A stretch of DNA of 64,000 bases, taken from assembly GCA_947579605.1 (NCBI GenBank), contig OX388311.1, positions 31,312,951 through 31,376,950 of the forward strand. Direction: 5' to 3'. Source of the DNA: Athripsodes cinereus (taxonomy: Eukaryota; Arthropoda; Insecta; Trichoptera; Leptoceridae). Every line of letters begins with the position of its first letter. The stretch's first letter is position 1. Below are positions 1-12,530 of the stretch, piece by piece. The notes below the pieces were generated by a model that saw only the letters and a list, made by a program, of their open reading frames with translations, was not told the origin of the DNA and searched no databases. The position numbers and the translations under genes were made by a program.

Positions 1-234
1 AGCAAACATCTTTTTGAAATCTCATTTTTCAGATCGCGATCTCCCGTCTAAATGGCGCCGGAACAATAAAATTAAGTTCAATACTTTATCGGCTGCTAGT
101 TCGACCAGTCAGCAACAAATGTTTAGAATATTTACTAATTTTTTTATTGTTTAACCGGATTTGGGTGTAGATGACAAAACCAATCAGAAAATTCTTCTAT
201 GTCAAGTTTACTCAAAATAATGTTAATAACATAC

Positions 235-300
235 CATGGAGCACACGGCAAAGAATTGGTCACCCACTCTTTTCCGTAAGTTGACCAAAAACACAAGATT
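235..300 (+). repeat. Family A dispersed repeat, 5' end fragment
   Basis: A degenerate match to the 5' end of the window's most abundant repeat: TGGAGCAC, then AAAGAATTGG and CCCACTCTTTTCCGTAAGTT. Only about 60 bp are recognisable. The flanks show nothing else. Confidence 0.55.
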
Positions 301-1975
301 TTGACAAAAGCATGATACAGAAAAAGATTTTTAAAGTTTAGGCTAGTAGTAACACAGTACTAATTTTCTCAGAAAAAATTATCCAAAATTAACAACATGA
401 CAATAAACGTTAGCTCATTCACTCCATAACATTAAGACAGTAATGGTCTCCCTCGCTCCAATACGAAAGTATTGTACATTCTATATACTTGACAATGTCA
501 TAATTGGAAAATTTTGAACCAACACTTGTTTATGACTGATAGATATGAAATTATTTTGGTCGCATTACCAAGTTTCCCCTTGAATTTCTAGTCTAGACAT
601 GCTTGACATGTCTTTGAATATAGGGGATTGCATACATTTCCTGGATTTAAGGTGTGCATATGGCCAGCTTCTTGTCGATTTGTAAGCATTCAGACACTGT
701 AACATCTAAAGACCTATATGTCCAAAAGGCTTATAACTTCAATACACTAATCAAGTGAAAGTAAACAGTATTTTTTATTTATATTAATTTATAATCTAAA
801 ATAATTTTATTCTTAAAATATGTAATTAATAAATAACTGAATGAATTAATTAAAAATTAAGAAAGAAATTGTCTACAAAATATATTAGATAAAAAAATCT
901 AATATATTTACTGAAATGTATTTAAAGAAAAATATCTAAAAGTTTAAAGATTTTTAAGCTCTCGACCAGTGTGCATCGACAAGTTTAAAAATCTTAAATA
1001 TCCTATAACTTAGCACGATTTCGTGTCAACATCATAAATCTGATAACTACAACATGATCTCACTAACATATTATTCCTAATGATCCATGTAGATCAAACG
1101 AGAACACTAATGTTTTATAAAATAATTTATTCACAGTAGTAATGTAACAATGATCTATTATAGATCTCACTCAGGGTCAAGAGTCGATTATATTACAATA
1201 ATTATTTTACAGTAGCTATTTTAACCCCTTCAGGTTCGTAAGTATTCCAAGAATAATTTTAAATATTCATCTTTATTTTATTGTCAAAACGAACGAATTA
1301 TAACATAAAAAAAATATAATGAAACAACTTAATTAACCAAATTTTTTAAAAACATTATAACTTAATTAGTATTTTTTTGTAAAAAATGTATCCGAAAATA
1401 TTTTCTTTGGTCAATGAAATCACTGTTGGCACAATAAATATTAATTACATAGTAAGACCTGTAATACGTCTAATATTTTGGTGTTGTTTGGTGTATAAAC
1501 TTAAATTGCATTATCATTTCGAAATGATTTATTTGTTTATTTATTCTTTTTATACATCATCAATATATGACAGTGTTAACAAAACAATACAAAATATTTA
1601 AAAAAACTTTGAAAATTATTTTTATTAATTTTAAAATTTTTTAAATAAAATTTAAAACTTTAAAACAAAACAAAAAAGTTAAAAAAAACTATATGCAGTG
1701 GCGAGATTATCACTATCATCACTATATTATGTAAATAATACACTGAAGAAGATACAACTGAAAACATTAAATAGGCATAACTATTTTAGAACACCATTTT
1801 GGCTTATGGGCCCTTATTCTTGTTACTGTGTCAATGAATAATCCTTTTTTTACTAATACGTATTACAAATTATGCAATAAAATGTTTATCTTGAGACCAA
1901 TAGGTATATAGATAAATTATGAATTGAATTCCAACACGATCCCATTATAATTCATACAACAATCTAAAATATAAA
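301..1975. other. AT-rich intergenic stretch, no feature recognised
   Basis: Very AT-rich DNA with many stops in all frames. A 71-codon frame at 1386-1601 has no recognisable motif and low complexity, so I do not call it a gene. Confidence 0.6.
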
Positions 1976-2290
1976 ATTCTCGTGTCACGGTGTTTGCTAT
2001 CATAGGTAGAAACTCCTCCGAAACGGCTGGACCGATTTTAATGAAATTTTGTGTGGTTATCGGGTAAGTCTGAGAATCGGCCAATAATTATTTTTCATAC
2101 CCCTTAAAGTTAAGGGTGGTCCATCTCGATATTTTTTTATTTTTTGGACAAAATTTTTTATACTTATATTTTTATGGTGAGGCATTAAAAAATACATACA
2201 GCCCTAAATTTTCACACTTCTACCATCAATTCCTATTTTTTAATAGCTATTTTAGTATATGGCAAAACAACGCTTGTCGGGTCAGCTAGT
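1976..2290 (+). mobile_element. Helitron-like 3' end (candidate)
   Basis: The segment opens with a CTCGTGTCACGGTGTTTG block. It continues through CTCCTCCGAAACGGCTGG and GACCGATTTTAATGAAATTT and ends with TCGGGTCAGCTAGT. From memory, this layout with a CTAGT terminus matches repeat ends that are common in lepidopteran genomes and assigned to Helitrons. No Rep/helicase coding sequence and no clear terminal hairpin are visible, so it is a non-autonomous or truncated copy at best. Confidence 0.4.
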
Positions 2291-2504
2291 AATAATATAC
2301 TTATCTGCGATAACATGACATGTCACGAAAATTGAAACATTTGGTGTGATTGAGTTTTAAAATATTTCCTTTTGTCATACTAGATTTAACCCAATGGACT
2401 ATTGGGAATAATTGAGTTATTAGTTTAACGAATTAAAAATCCCGTACGCTACATAAAAAGTTGACTAATCGACAGGCAAATTTGTTAACTTCTGTTACAT
2501 CGAG

Positions 2505-2600
2505 TCCCAGGGAAAGAAAAGGTCTTCCCTTCTTTTCTGTAAGTTTTAAAGTGCCCTGTAAAAGACGTGTATTCATCAAAAACCACAAGTAAGACATCGA
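2505..2600 (+). repeat. Family A dispersed repeat, degenerate
   Basis: A diverged copy of the family A 5' half: GTCTTCCCTTCTTTTCTGTAAG, then GTGCCCTGTAAAAGACG and a TTCATC block. It is recognised only by comparison with the better copies at 25152 and 60531. Confidence 0.45.
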
Positions 2601-2726
2601 ACATATTTGAATCATACCACTCATACTGTATGTCATATTTTTTATTAGCACACCGAGGACAAGTTGTATGTTTATTACTTATTTATTTTTGAATATACGG
2701 CAAACATTGCCATTTACAAGATATAT

Positions 2727-3064
<338 letters not shown>

Positions 3065-3160
3065 TCTTTACTGTACATTGATAACAAGCAAATTCACACA
3101 AAAATACATTTCAAACAAAGACAATCATACAATCAATATACAGAGGGCGAGTTTATTAAT
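3065..3160 (-). repeat. Family B dispersed repeat (GATAAACTCGCC family)
   Basis: Read on the minus strand, it contains the family core (AAACTCGCCCTCTGTATATTG) and then AATGTACAGTAAAGAATAAATA leading into the AAAT-type tail. The same sequence recurs near 5612, 26455, 54155, 60212 and 62150, in both orientations. Confidence 0.75.
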
Positions 3161-3260
3161 TTACAAATATTTACGGCCAAAGCCTTTTACATGTTAAACC
3201 TCTGTATACATAAAAAACATGTATACAAAGGAACGATCAGTTACAAAAAAGACACAAAAC

Positions 3261-3579
3261 AATTAGATTAAAAAAACGGGAGTACAGACAGTTTAACATT
3301 AATCATGTTATAATTATAAAATAAGGTACGAAATTGTTAAAAAAAAATTTAGTCAAGATATTACAAATAGAAATCAAGTGGTATAAAAATGTAAAATATA
3401 GTTAATAGTCAATATGTTAAAATTAGACTAAAAAAACGAGAGTACAGACAGTATAACATTTATCATATTATAATTTTCAAATAAGGTACGAAATTGTTAA
3501 AAAATTTTAGTCAACATATCACAAATAGAAATCAAGTGGTATAAAATGTCAAATATTATAGTTAAAAGTCAATTAGGTA
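3261..3579. repeat. 160-bp direct tandem duplication
   Basis: Bases 3261-3420 and 3421-3579 are two adjacent copies of one sequence. Both begin AATTAGA and share GAGTACAGACAGT, AATAAGGTACGAAATTGTTA and AGAAATCAAGTGGTATAAAA. They differ by scattered substitutions and small indels. Confidence 0.85.
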
Positions 3580-4215
3580 ATTAAAATTCATAAGTTAATT
3601 AAATTTATATAAAAAATTACAAACAATAGAGATCAATTAAAATACATACATAACATCAAAAAAAATAACAATTAAGTCACATGAATATACCTCGTTAGAG
3701 GCATCGAACACCAGAGAAAATCAACGTAAATAAGCAACTATAAACCTCGACTACCCATTGTCAGTTTGTACGCTCAAGTATTTGATAATGTCAGATTTGT
3801 ATTTTAGAAAACTGTCAGCAAAAACATCAGTGCTCTCACCCACCAGATTACCAAAAACATACAAACACGTTAACAGGTGTAAAGTAATTCATATATACAA
3901 CTTAAATGATAGCAAAAAAAAGCAACTAAATATTATCTATATGAACATCCATATTAAAACAAATGTATAGGTAGGTACTTTATATAGACAATCAAATTAG
4001 TAGGCATCCATACGAAACAGTCCCACAATACTGCAAATAATATTAAAAAAAAAAAAAAACAATATGTATATACATATGCACAATAATTATTTATATGCTA
4101 TTATTGTCAACTCGCTACCCCACTTGTTAAAATACTGTAATATTTTGAATAAATAAACTCCATTGATTTATAAAATAAAAGTAGGGATAAAAGTTAAATT
4201 CTAAATACATAAATA
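3580..4215. other. AT-rich stretch, no gene
   Basis: No coding signal or repeat family recognised. A 70-codon frame at 3758-3970 lacks any motif. Confidence 0.5.
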
Positions 4216-4218
4216 CAT

Positions 4219-4350
4219 ACCATCACAGTATTTCCCACAATTGGGGTAGCTAGCATACCAAACGCATGTAATAAACATGCAAATCGACCTCTCCTTACCA
4301 ATAAAAGTTAAGACATTTAGGATGGGTTTCATACCTCATCGCTGAACCGA
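4219..4350 (-). repeat. Family A dispersed repeat, 3' half
   Basis: Contains TACCATCACAGTATTTCCC, a GGGGTAGC block, ATGTAATAAACATGCAA and GACATTTAGGATGGG, in the order expected of family A read in reverse. Confidence 0.75.
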
Positions 4351-5104
4351 AGGCGTTAAATATCTTGAACATAATGTGATATGCTAGTGAGAACAGATGA
4401 ATGAGCGGAATGTGTGATACTTAAATAATTGACTTAACTGAGGTACATGTTTGTGGATGATAGCTGAGTTATGAAAGACCCTTTTCTATTTTTGTAAACC
4501 ATATTTATAGTCTGTTGTTATCTGTTATGTGCTTTTACCAATAAATAAAATTAAAAAAAAATATTTTAAAAATTTTACAAATAGCCTTCTACAGGACATC
4601 CGAAAACTAACAGAAAAGAATGGGTACCTTCATTTTGCTGGGAACGAAATAAATTAAATTACAAATCCAATAAAAACAAACTTTGATTACATCAATGCTA
4701 TTCGGATATTAATAAATTTATTCGTTGGCAATCTTTTAATTTATATGCCCACCAATTTTCACTTTCTTACTTAAATAATCAAATAATAATAATTAATTCA
4801 CTGCAGCATAATGAATTAGTGTTTGATTAATTAAGAGAAGCCCGCTGTGTCATGAAACGAGGTCTTTTAAATAAATAAATAAATAAATAAACAAATAAAA
4901 TAAAGAAGATGAATAGAAGACACATAATTAATTAGTAAAATTCCATTACGAATAATATTTTTACTCCCCGTAGAGTTGTTCAAATTACATTAGACGATTT
5001 ATCTTCAAGTTGTAAAGAAGTCTGCATTATAATACTCAGTTGCCCATTCATCTCTCCATGTCAAGGGTAATTATTGTACTTATATAAGATAATAATAAAA
5101 AAAA

Positions 5105-5331
5105 ATCAATGGTGAATTTTGTGTGTTTTTATTTTGATACAATTATATTGTTTGCGAATTTTGGAGTAGGTACTTGGTGAAGAATTGGTCCGTCACTCTT
5201 TTGCTAAGTTTTCGAGAGAGATTTTTTTGATCAATAGTGAATTTGTGTGTTTTTATTTTGTATGCGAATTTTGGAGCACCCGACAAAGAATTGGTCCGTC
5301 ACTCTTTTGAGTAAGTTTTCGAGTGTCCTGT
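5105..5331 (+). repeat. Local tandem duplication containing family A 5' ends
   Basis: Two adjacent blocks (from 5105 and from about 5229) both read TCAAT(A/G)GTGAATTT, TGTGTGTTTTTATTTTG and GCGAATTTTGGAG, followed by GAATTGGTCCGTCACTCTTTTG. The second block runs on into a nearly full family A copy, so a duplication occurred at the repeat's 5' boundary. Confidence 0.7.
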
Positions 5332-5502
5332 AATTTAAGAGATAGGTTTTCGAAAAAATAAAGACATTTGACATCTTCAGTTCAGCGAAGGGAAATGCCA
5401 CCGATCCTGAATGTCATATATTTTTATTGGTACGGAAAGGACAATATACATGTAGTTAATTTGCTGGCTACCCCATTTGTGGAGAATGTCGTGATGGTAT
5501 GT
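5268..5502 (+). repeat. Family A dispersed repeat, near full length
   Basis: Runs from GGAGCACCCGACAAAGAATT to GTGGAGAATGTCGTGATGGT in the family A order, with the internal GAGTGTCCTGTAA and TCCTGAATGTCAT blocks. The frame at 5368-5553 lies in this repeat and is not a gene. Confidence 0.8.
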
Positions 5503-5611
5503 GCATCATACATATGCATGTTGTTTTTTTTACATTCCATTTTCACAATGTAAGTAAGATGGTAACACACGCACATTTTCTACCCTCGTCCAGAGCCACC
5601 TTATATTTAAC

Positions 5612-5768
5612 ATGGGTTAGTTAGTTTGGGTTAGTTGAAAGAGATCACGCCTCTGCGATAAACTCGCCCTCTGTATAATGATAATATCTCATTTTAATGC
5701 ATTTTTCTATAAAATTGTATGTATTATAACCAATGTACAGTTGAGAATGTATAAATAAATAAATAAAA
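5612..5768 (+). repeat. Family B dispersed repeat
   Basis: Contains GGGTTAGTTGAAAGAGATCA, CTCTGCGATAAACTCGCCC and an AATGTACAGTTGAGAATG block, ending in an (AATA)n tail. Confidence 0.75.
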
Positions 5769-7034
5769 TGACTTCTTAAGCGGGCAGCTTCCCACTTTGA
5801 TGCCAGTTTTTTCGAGATCCTGAGGGGGCTGCTGCCCTCCTATGTCCCTTATCTTGGGTACGCCCATAACAATGTTATATTTCAATATTTTTGTTAAATA
5901 AGTATGACGTTTTAACATTCGATTATATTTTCGTACGATGAGGTAATTTAACAGAGAAAAAAAACATTTGAGAAGTAGTATGTTTAAATTTATTAAAAAC
6001 AAAATTTCAATTTAATAATTTGTATTATTCTTGAATATTTCATACGCTTGTTATTCCTATAAAGAAAAAAATTACAAACATGAATCAAATAATTCATCAC
6101 AAGGATATGGCGCAATACGGAATATTATAATAAAGCATATGTAGCTTCATATCAATTATTATACTAAATACTTGTATATATTGTAGTTGAGTTGCTCAAT
6201 CAATTCAATCAGATTAAGACAAAAATTTAATTTACCAATCCCAAAAATTAATACAAACATTATAACAATAAGTTTTGTGTTACAAATATTTTATTTTTAG
6301 AACCTTGAACGTTCCATAATAATAATTATTATTTAAAAGTGTTCGATTATTGATCACCTAAGGTGATGAAATTTTGAAATAAGACAATATTATTGTACTT
6401 CTTAAAAAGGCGCCAAAACATTGCGTCGTAGTGTTGTTGTGTTGTCACATTTTAAATTTATAGAGTTGCCACCTAAAATAATATACTTGTAGTTGAACAA
6501 TAACAAATTTTATTGTTGTAAAGATCCTACCTAAGGCGTTAGAACAATGTCGCCATGTCACGATTTTCTTTTCGAGAAGGTCGCACGAATTTATCATTAA
6601 TTAATAAATATTGTTAAACGTATAAATAAATATATCTATATTTTTTTTTCTAAAAATCCCATATCCGCATTACTGCAGTTAATGTGTATTTCATGTTTTC
6701 ATTTATAACAAAAACATTTAACGCTATTTTTATAGTAGATTACCTACCATAAAGATGAATGATAAAAATAGTTTTATCTATGCTTTTTGACGTTTGATAG
6801 TTCCCGCGCTACTTGGAGGTTTTCTTTGTTTGAATTTTTTTATTAGCTTATAGGTATTATTATTGCAGTGGCAATGAGAAGTCATTCGATATTTGAAATG
6901 TTGTAGGTATGGAATAAGTTATTTAAAACTATTGATATTCTTTAAAAATGTAGACATCTCGCAAAAGATGTTGCGCGTTGGCGTACTATACGAAGACCGT
7001 TCTTGCTGGATTGTACTGCTGATGGCTTAGGGAA
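5769..7034. other. Intergenic, nothing recognised
   Basis: AT-rich sequence without a supported gene. A short remnant ending GTCGTGATGGTA at 7035-7062 looks like a family A 3' tip. Confidence 0.5.
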
Positions 7035-7062
7035 GTAGGGACTTATGAGAGACGTCGTGATG

Positions 7063-7985
7063 GTAAAAATATGTATGTAAAATTAATCGATTTATGTAGT
7101 AATTTCACTCTGAAGTCATATTTTAATTTTCCATTTGGTTTAGGGAAGAATTTTATGAATGCTACAAACGCTGCATGCTTTGGAGTATTCGTGGATGTGT
7201 GGGTCTCGAGGTGGGATCTTCTGCGTCAGCCGAATCCACCATCTACTGACGTGGTAGAGTCAAAGATATCTATTCTAGCATATTTGTACTGGTAGACTAA
7301 TCAGAGTATTTAAGTTTTTAATTGTCATTATTTTACAATTGTACAGATAAATAGGATTCTTTCAACTCTTGAAATATCCGGGAAAAAGGATATTTAAACA
7401 ATTTAATTTTTTCTGTGCTTATTCATTACATATTTTACTATATTTCTCCTAACGGTTTCACAGTTTAAATTTACAACCTTTCAAGCAAATTGATCAATAT
7501 TTGACTCTTGCAATAACATGACCTTTATAGATGATGCACACCTTTAAATGGGAAAAGAATACATCTACAATGGCTTACCATAGTATCTCAAGGCCTTTGT
7601 TAATTCCTTTGATGCACTATCTTCATCATCTATGGTTACCATAAACTATGAAAACACACCCATAATGAAAAAAATGTAGGTGTATCGTGTCTATCACAAT
7701 TTAAATAAAGATTTGCGGAAGTACGAAAACTTTATTTCATTATTTTTGTCTTCTATATATTTTTTATTATGTATTATATCATTATTATAATAGAATAAAG
7801 AATAATAGAACCTTATGTAATTACACGGTTATTTATCAAAGATTCGAAGATGATTTTCTTAATTGACATCAAGGTCTTATATTATTAGAACAAGTTTTTT
7901 TTCTCTATGATGTTGTAATATTGTAGATATGTAAATCAGATATTGCCAAGAGTTAAGTTTAGCTTATAAAGGTGGCCGACAACCT
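7063..7985. other. Intergenic, nothing recognised
   Basis: No repeat family or coding signal recognised. The 74-codon frame at 7071-7295 has no motif or context to support it. Confidence 0.5.
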
Positions 7986-8148
7986 GCAGGATTACTCTTA
8001 ATACAATCTTTATACTACCTTAATCTTGTCTTAATCTTAATCCTAGGACAGTATTGGTAGTGCGGTATTTTTGAACATATTCTCTTCGCATGATTAAGAT
8101 CAAGACATGATTAAAATCGTGTTTAGATTGTGTTAAGAGTAACTCTGC
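7986..8148. mobile_element. Fold-back MITE, 163 bp
   Basis: Two inverted arms of about 57 bp: GCAGGATTACTCTTAATACA on the left and, reversed, GCAGAGTTACTCTTAACACA on the right. They also share AATCTTGTCTTAATCTTAATC-like inner ends. The loop is about 50 bp and there is no coding capacity. No clean target duplication is seen. Confidence 0.75.
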
Positions 8149-8220
8149 TTGAGGTAGTCTTTAAAGGCATTCACATTGTTTCTTCACATTGGATGATCAT
8201 CCTGAGTGAAAGAATCGAAA

Positions 8221-8449
8221 CTACAATACTACTAGAGGTAAAGCCAGCAAACCAGTTGCATGTAACAGACATGCAAGGTGTCCTCTCCATGTCAACAATT
8301 TTTTTAAGACATCCAGGATGGGTGACAGACCTCATCGCAAGATTTAAGATTTTTAATGTCTATTTTTTCGGACACCTGCCTTTTACAGGACACTCAAAAA
8401 CTTATGGGGACGAGTTGGAGACCAATTATTAAACAGCTGCTCCACGGAT
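8221..8449 (-). repeat. Family A dispersed repeat, near full length
   Basis: Reads in reverse family A order from a CTACAATACTACTA tail through CCAGCAAACCAGTTGCATGT, GACATCCAGGATGGGTG and CACCTGCCTTTTACAGGACA to CTGCTCCACGG. The 100-codon frame over it is incidental. Confidence 0.8.
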
Positions 8450-8814
8450 CTTGTGAGTAGTCTATAGTTATTTATGTCTATGGCATTAAGTATTTAGGTC
8501 ATTCAAGTACTTGAAACAATCTAATAAAAAACCTAATTAATTAATTACATAGTTATGTACCTTCATATCAAATATCTGTTCCAATTATTTATTACATGTA
8601 TGTTAAACATTTGCCTATATAAAATATTTTATAATAAATACTTAAAATGATATATATTTAAACAGCGTGTTGAGAAATGTTAATTGAATTTGAAGGTATC
8701 TAATTGTATTTATTTAGGTATAAAATTATTCATTACAACTAGAGTAATGATATGATCTATTTGTAGAAAAAAATCAGAGGCGGAACTTAATTATTTCATA
8801 TGGTTGATCAAGCT

Positions 8815-8950
8815 TTGCCATCTGCTACGAGGTTACAAGCAGACTGACTGCGTGTAATGAACATACAAGCCATCCTTTCTGTGCCAATTAGTATAAAACA
8901 TTAAAAAATGGTGGTATATCTCATCGCTGAATTGAAGATATCAAATACGT
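8815..8950 (-). repeat. Family A dispersed repeat, partial
   Basis: A diverged reverse-oriented copy, recognised by GCGTGTAATGAACATACAAG, the TGTGCCAATTAG block and ATATCTCATCGCTGAATTGA. Confidence 0.6.
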
Positions 8951-9189
8951 ATTCTCATCGGTTTTAGAAGCAAAATGAAAGCTATCCTTTTCACCAGCGC
9001 TTTTGAGACAATCGAGAGATCTTAAAACGGCGCCAAGGACATATAACATCCAATAAAAGTAACAAAATGAAAGTCTCCAAATTTCTGCGGTATCCGGGTG
9101 GATAATGGACCTCCTTCAATATACAGTGTTACAAAAAAAAATACTTATTCGTTCTTTACTGTTCATACATTGATCACATTCAATTTTAT

Positions 9190-9335
9190 CTAGAATAGAA
9201 TAGAATAGAAATTCTTTTATTGCGCATAAATACAAAATATCAACATACATTTTTTCTTAACATGGTTACAATTAAGTTGCAGCAGCCTCACTAGGTTAAC
9301 CTGTATCGAGGCGTGCTGCGAATAAAAATAATAAA
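9190..9335 (-). mobile_element. Non-LTR retrotransposon 3' tail with (TATTC)n end
   Basis: The plus strand starts with repeated TAGAA units and then TTCTTTTATTGCGCATAAAT. Read in reverse, this is a 3'UTR ending in a pentanucleotide microsatellite, as typical for LINE insertions. No coding sequence remains. Confidence 0.6.
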
Positions 9336-9492
9336 CAATATACAATCAACAAACTTTCATTAAAATAAATATCCTTTTAATTTCCTGTTATTACTACATT
9401 TTTTATTGTTTTAGTTATTATTGTTTTTAATTGTTAGTTAGACTTTCATTGATTAATCTTACTAAATATTTAATAGTAATTTACTGATCAGA

Positions 9493-9758
9493 TCCCGAAG
9501 ATTGGCATGGATTGGCCACATCGTTAGATCCGGAGAAGAAAGGGCGACTAAAGGTATTCTGCAGTGTATACCGGAGGGCAGGAGACCGTTAGGCAGACCA
9601 AGACAAAGATTGTTAGATAACATCAACCGAGATCTGGAGGAGCTCAATGTTAAAGACGACTGACAGTCCATTGCTCAGGATAGAAAGGCTTGGAGATCTA
9701 TTGTTTCGGAGGCAAAGGTCCTACAAGGGCTGTTCGGCCATCGGAAGTAAGTAAGTAA
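9493..9758 (+). pseudogene. RTE-like non-LTR retrotransposon, ORF2 C-terminal fragment
   Basis: The plus strand translates to the familiar C-terminal signature of insect endonuclease/reverse transcriptase polyproteins: LAWIGHIVRSGEER, then PEGRRPLGRPRQRLLDNI, a QDRKAWRSIV block and LFGHRK before the stop at 9748-9750. A TGA stands where the family has Trp, so it is dead. It ends in a (GTAA)n tail. It is 5' truncated and nested in the left copy of the duplicated block. Confidence 0.8.
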
Positions 9759-10892
9759 TTTACTGACTACTAATTTTATTTAATTTGAATTTTATTCTCA
9801 CCATATACATAATTTTATTTCTTAATGTTTCTCTGTTTACCGTTGGTCTTTTGGTGTTATAAATTTATTGTTTTATCTTTTTTTTTAATGTCACTGTTGT
9901 TGTTTATATTAGTATAATTGTATCCAAAGATGTAAAAGGCTTGTGCCGTGTGTTTATGTAAAATAAAATAATGATATAGTCAGTATACTAAGAATGAGTT
10001 TATCTCTTCCAACTAACCCAAATAATTAAAAATAGTTCAAACGTTCAGTTAGCAAGTACTGATATTTCCTCAAACTAACCCATTAATATTATTTTTAACC
10101 CAATATTTTTGATCATTCAAAACTTTAGACTTGATAATGATGTTGTTACCCCACTGTCGTCTACACAAATCTCTAATTGATCGATAGCTAGGTCCATGAT
10201 TTAGTTATCACGCACAGAATTAAGTTGAGTGATATTTATAAATGTATAAACAGCTAATTGTGTTATGTACTATTTAAGTAGTACAAACCCAGTTTTATTA
10301 CTGTTTTCTAAATGTTATGTGGCATTGCCCGGAAATTATATTGTGTTAATAAATGCTCTAAAATTTAGATGGTTCTACATTGTAATTTTTCGAGAATCAC
10401 TTGAAACACTTGAAAGCTCGAAATCAAACCCAAAAATCCATTCCAACCCAAACGCTTCTCTTGAAAGCACAGAGCAGAAATCAGCCTCTTCCATTCAGTG
10501 CGTATTTACGCCAATTGAGTCACCTCTTTCCATGACATTCTTTCTTCCTTCTTTTACTTTAAGACAAAGCACCCGAATTCGAGTGAATTGTGGCTATATT
10601 ACACAGTAGGTATATGTTACATATTCATATGGTAAATCATCACAAAAAAAAACAATAATAATTGACAAATTGTCGAAACAGCGCCCGTCCGCAAGCCAAA
10701 ATGAGATTCGCATATAGAAGCAAGCAAGTGCAAAACAGGGACAGCGTGGTCAATGCTCATTAACGCTCTAATGTCGTTATCATAGGAACGATGTTTTGTA
10801 AAAGAGGGATGTCCGAGTCGTTGGAACCCTTGAGGATGAAAGAATAGTACTGTTTTGGCTAACTATCACTGGACAGATCTTGGCTGAGTACA

Positions 10893-10948
10893 CAGTATAT
10901 ATGGACAATTTGTAAAGCGCCGTTTACTCATAAAATGACCTCAAGGGC
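10893..10948 (-). mobile_element. L2/CR1-like LINE 3' end, cut by the gypsy LTR
   Basis: In reverse orientation this matches the 3' terminus of the L2-like copy at 42010-42070 almost exactly (GAGTAAACGGCGCTTTACA, TTGTCCATATATA). The match stops where the 5' LTR begins. The rest of the LINE is not found beyond the 3' LTR. Confidence 0.8.
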
Positions 10949-12508
10949 TGTCGTGTAGCGACGTAGAGATGATAAAACTAATTAACTTGACGGGAGAATT
11001 TTGTACTATCTTTCGTTTCTATACTTGGTCATTTGAAATAATAATAATAATTTTGGCCGTTCCGAAATTCCCCATCAAATCACGGGACCAAATGTCCTTG
11101 CGACGCGACTCGTATGTTTCTGTCGCTGTGTTCTGATTGGACGATGCAAAGATCATACGATTTTGTCCTGGTAAAATAACGGTTGAGAAAGATGCGATTC
11201 GGCCACGAGGGCTTGCTATTCGCGCGTTCATTCGTCAGTTGCATTCTGAGAGTCGCGAAATAAACATTCTTCGCTGGCCTCGCCAGGGCTCTCAGCCCTT
11301 TTGGGCTGAGTACTTCAAATGGACTCTCATAAATAATATTCCTTAGTGTACTTCATATAATTAATATAATCATAATAGTATTTGTTCCATAGTTCATTCA
11401 GTTGTTTTGTAAAAAAGTGAACATGTCGTGAAATGTATACTCACCAACCAATGTCAGTACGTGATGATAGCATAAAACCGTTACAATGACGCTATAAACG
11501 CATCGCCATTTTGAGAGCAGTTCGTTTTCCAATCTGAAGCAGAAAGCATCTCCCGAGGACCGCGTGTTTTTATTTCTTTACGCGCCTCTGGTGTAACAAA
11601 GTTAAAGTCTAGAAAGTTTTGTTTAAAGTCCCTGTAATGGATTTAAACTCTCCGAAACCATAAATGAAATTCTGAATAGTATTTTGGTGAATCGCCGTTA
11701 ACATATCTCTTAAAGTCTCATTCAGTTATTAATAATCAAGCCGGTGTTATATGCAATAAGAGTTCGTGGACCAGTGTTATTCTAATGTAAAATTATCTAG
11801 TTTACAACGCTTTAAACCCGACTGAAAGGCATAACCGTTGTCGTAAGAACCTTACGAACTGTAAAGACGTCCTGAGCATTTGTCATCTCGCCTCCATTCT
11901 GTGCGTGAACTATTAGTAGAAACCTTCTACTGGAAGACCCCAGATCTTCGGAGCCTTCGCCACCGTCGCTTAAAGGTTTCGTCCCTAGGCTTTGTGGTGG
12001 AAAGACTCCGAAATTCACCTCAAGGAGGAGTGGATATTTCTCAGCCGATTCCAAAAACCAGTAAGATCTTTCCTTTACTCAACAGTGTTCCCCGCCTCGA
12101 AAATAGATTCAAATTACAATTCTTACTATTTTGATATTCATAATACTGTAATACTTGTAAGTCATTGAGTATGCTTGTTGTGTGAAAGAGTATCATTTGG
12201 ATAATATTACTTACCATATATATTGATAATCTCTCATTGTTCGTTCTGCTTATGTGATCTGAATAAATCCAACATATTATATACCTAACAATTTGTTTTT
12301 CCTTCCGCCCTAGTGTGAACTTACCCCTGGATAAACTTGCCAAAGGCTCAATTGTGAGCAATAAGATTTAAAGTAAATTAGTAACAGCCGAGTAAGTATT
12401 TTGTAACTTCCTTTTTATTTTTATATATTCCAATCACGCTGCTATGTAACCTAGCCTCGGGGTGGCCGTTTTCTCCTCCCGGGTGTCGGGGAATGTAGGG
12501 GCGTGATA
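10949..12508 (+). repeat. 5' LTR of the gypsy element
   Basis: A 1560-bp direct repeat starting TGTCGTGTAGCGACG and ending GTAGGGGCGTGATA. It includes a perfect 8-bp-stem hairpin (CTCAGCCC-TTTT-GGGCTGAG) at 11291-11310 and an AATAAA at about 12259 that could serve polyadenylation. Short open frames inside it recur identically in the 3' LTR and are not genes. Confidence 0.95.
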
Positions 12509-12530
12509 AAAGTGGTTGACTCGTCCGTGA
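12509..12530 (+). other. Candidate primer binding site
   Basis: The sequence directly after the 5' LTR contains TGGTTGACTCGTCCG. The TGG is what pairs with a tRNA CCA end, and the position is right. I cannot match it to a specific tRNA, so this is position-based only. Confidence 0.35.

Larger units (their letters stand above)
8985..10899. repeat. Left copy of a duplicated block (partner 23315-24460)
   Basis: Bases 8985-9147 and about 9985-10899 match 23315-24460 in the same order and orientation over roughly 1.1 kb with only scattered differences. Shared blocks include CTTAAAACGGCGCCAA, CTGCGGTATCCGGGTGG, GTTACCCCACTGTCGTC and GGCTAACTATCACTGGACAG. The left copy additionally holds about 0.8 kb of nested LINE sequence (9185-9975) inside a family B element. 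Both copies contain a frame of about 113 codons (10265-10609 here). It covers repeat sequence in antisense and is not a gene. Confidence 0.85.

Noticed and set aside
10265..10609. 114-codon frame conserved in both duplicated blocks as a possible new gene
   Set aside because: Conservation is explained by the duplication; the second half is antisense LINE 3'UTR (same text at 42950-43031 and 44883), and the two copies end differently through indels.
11019..12361. Short frames on both strands in the 5' LTR, repeated at 19568-20907
   Set aside because: They lie in non-coding LTR sequence and recur only because the LTRs are identical.
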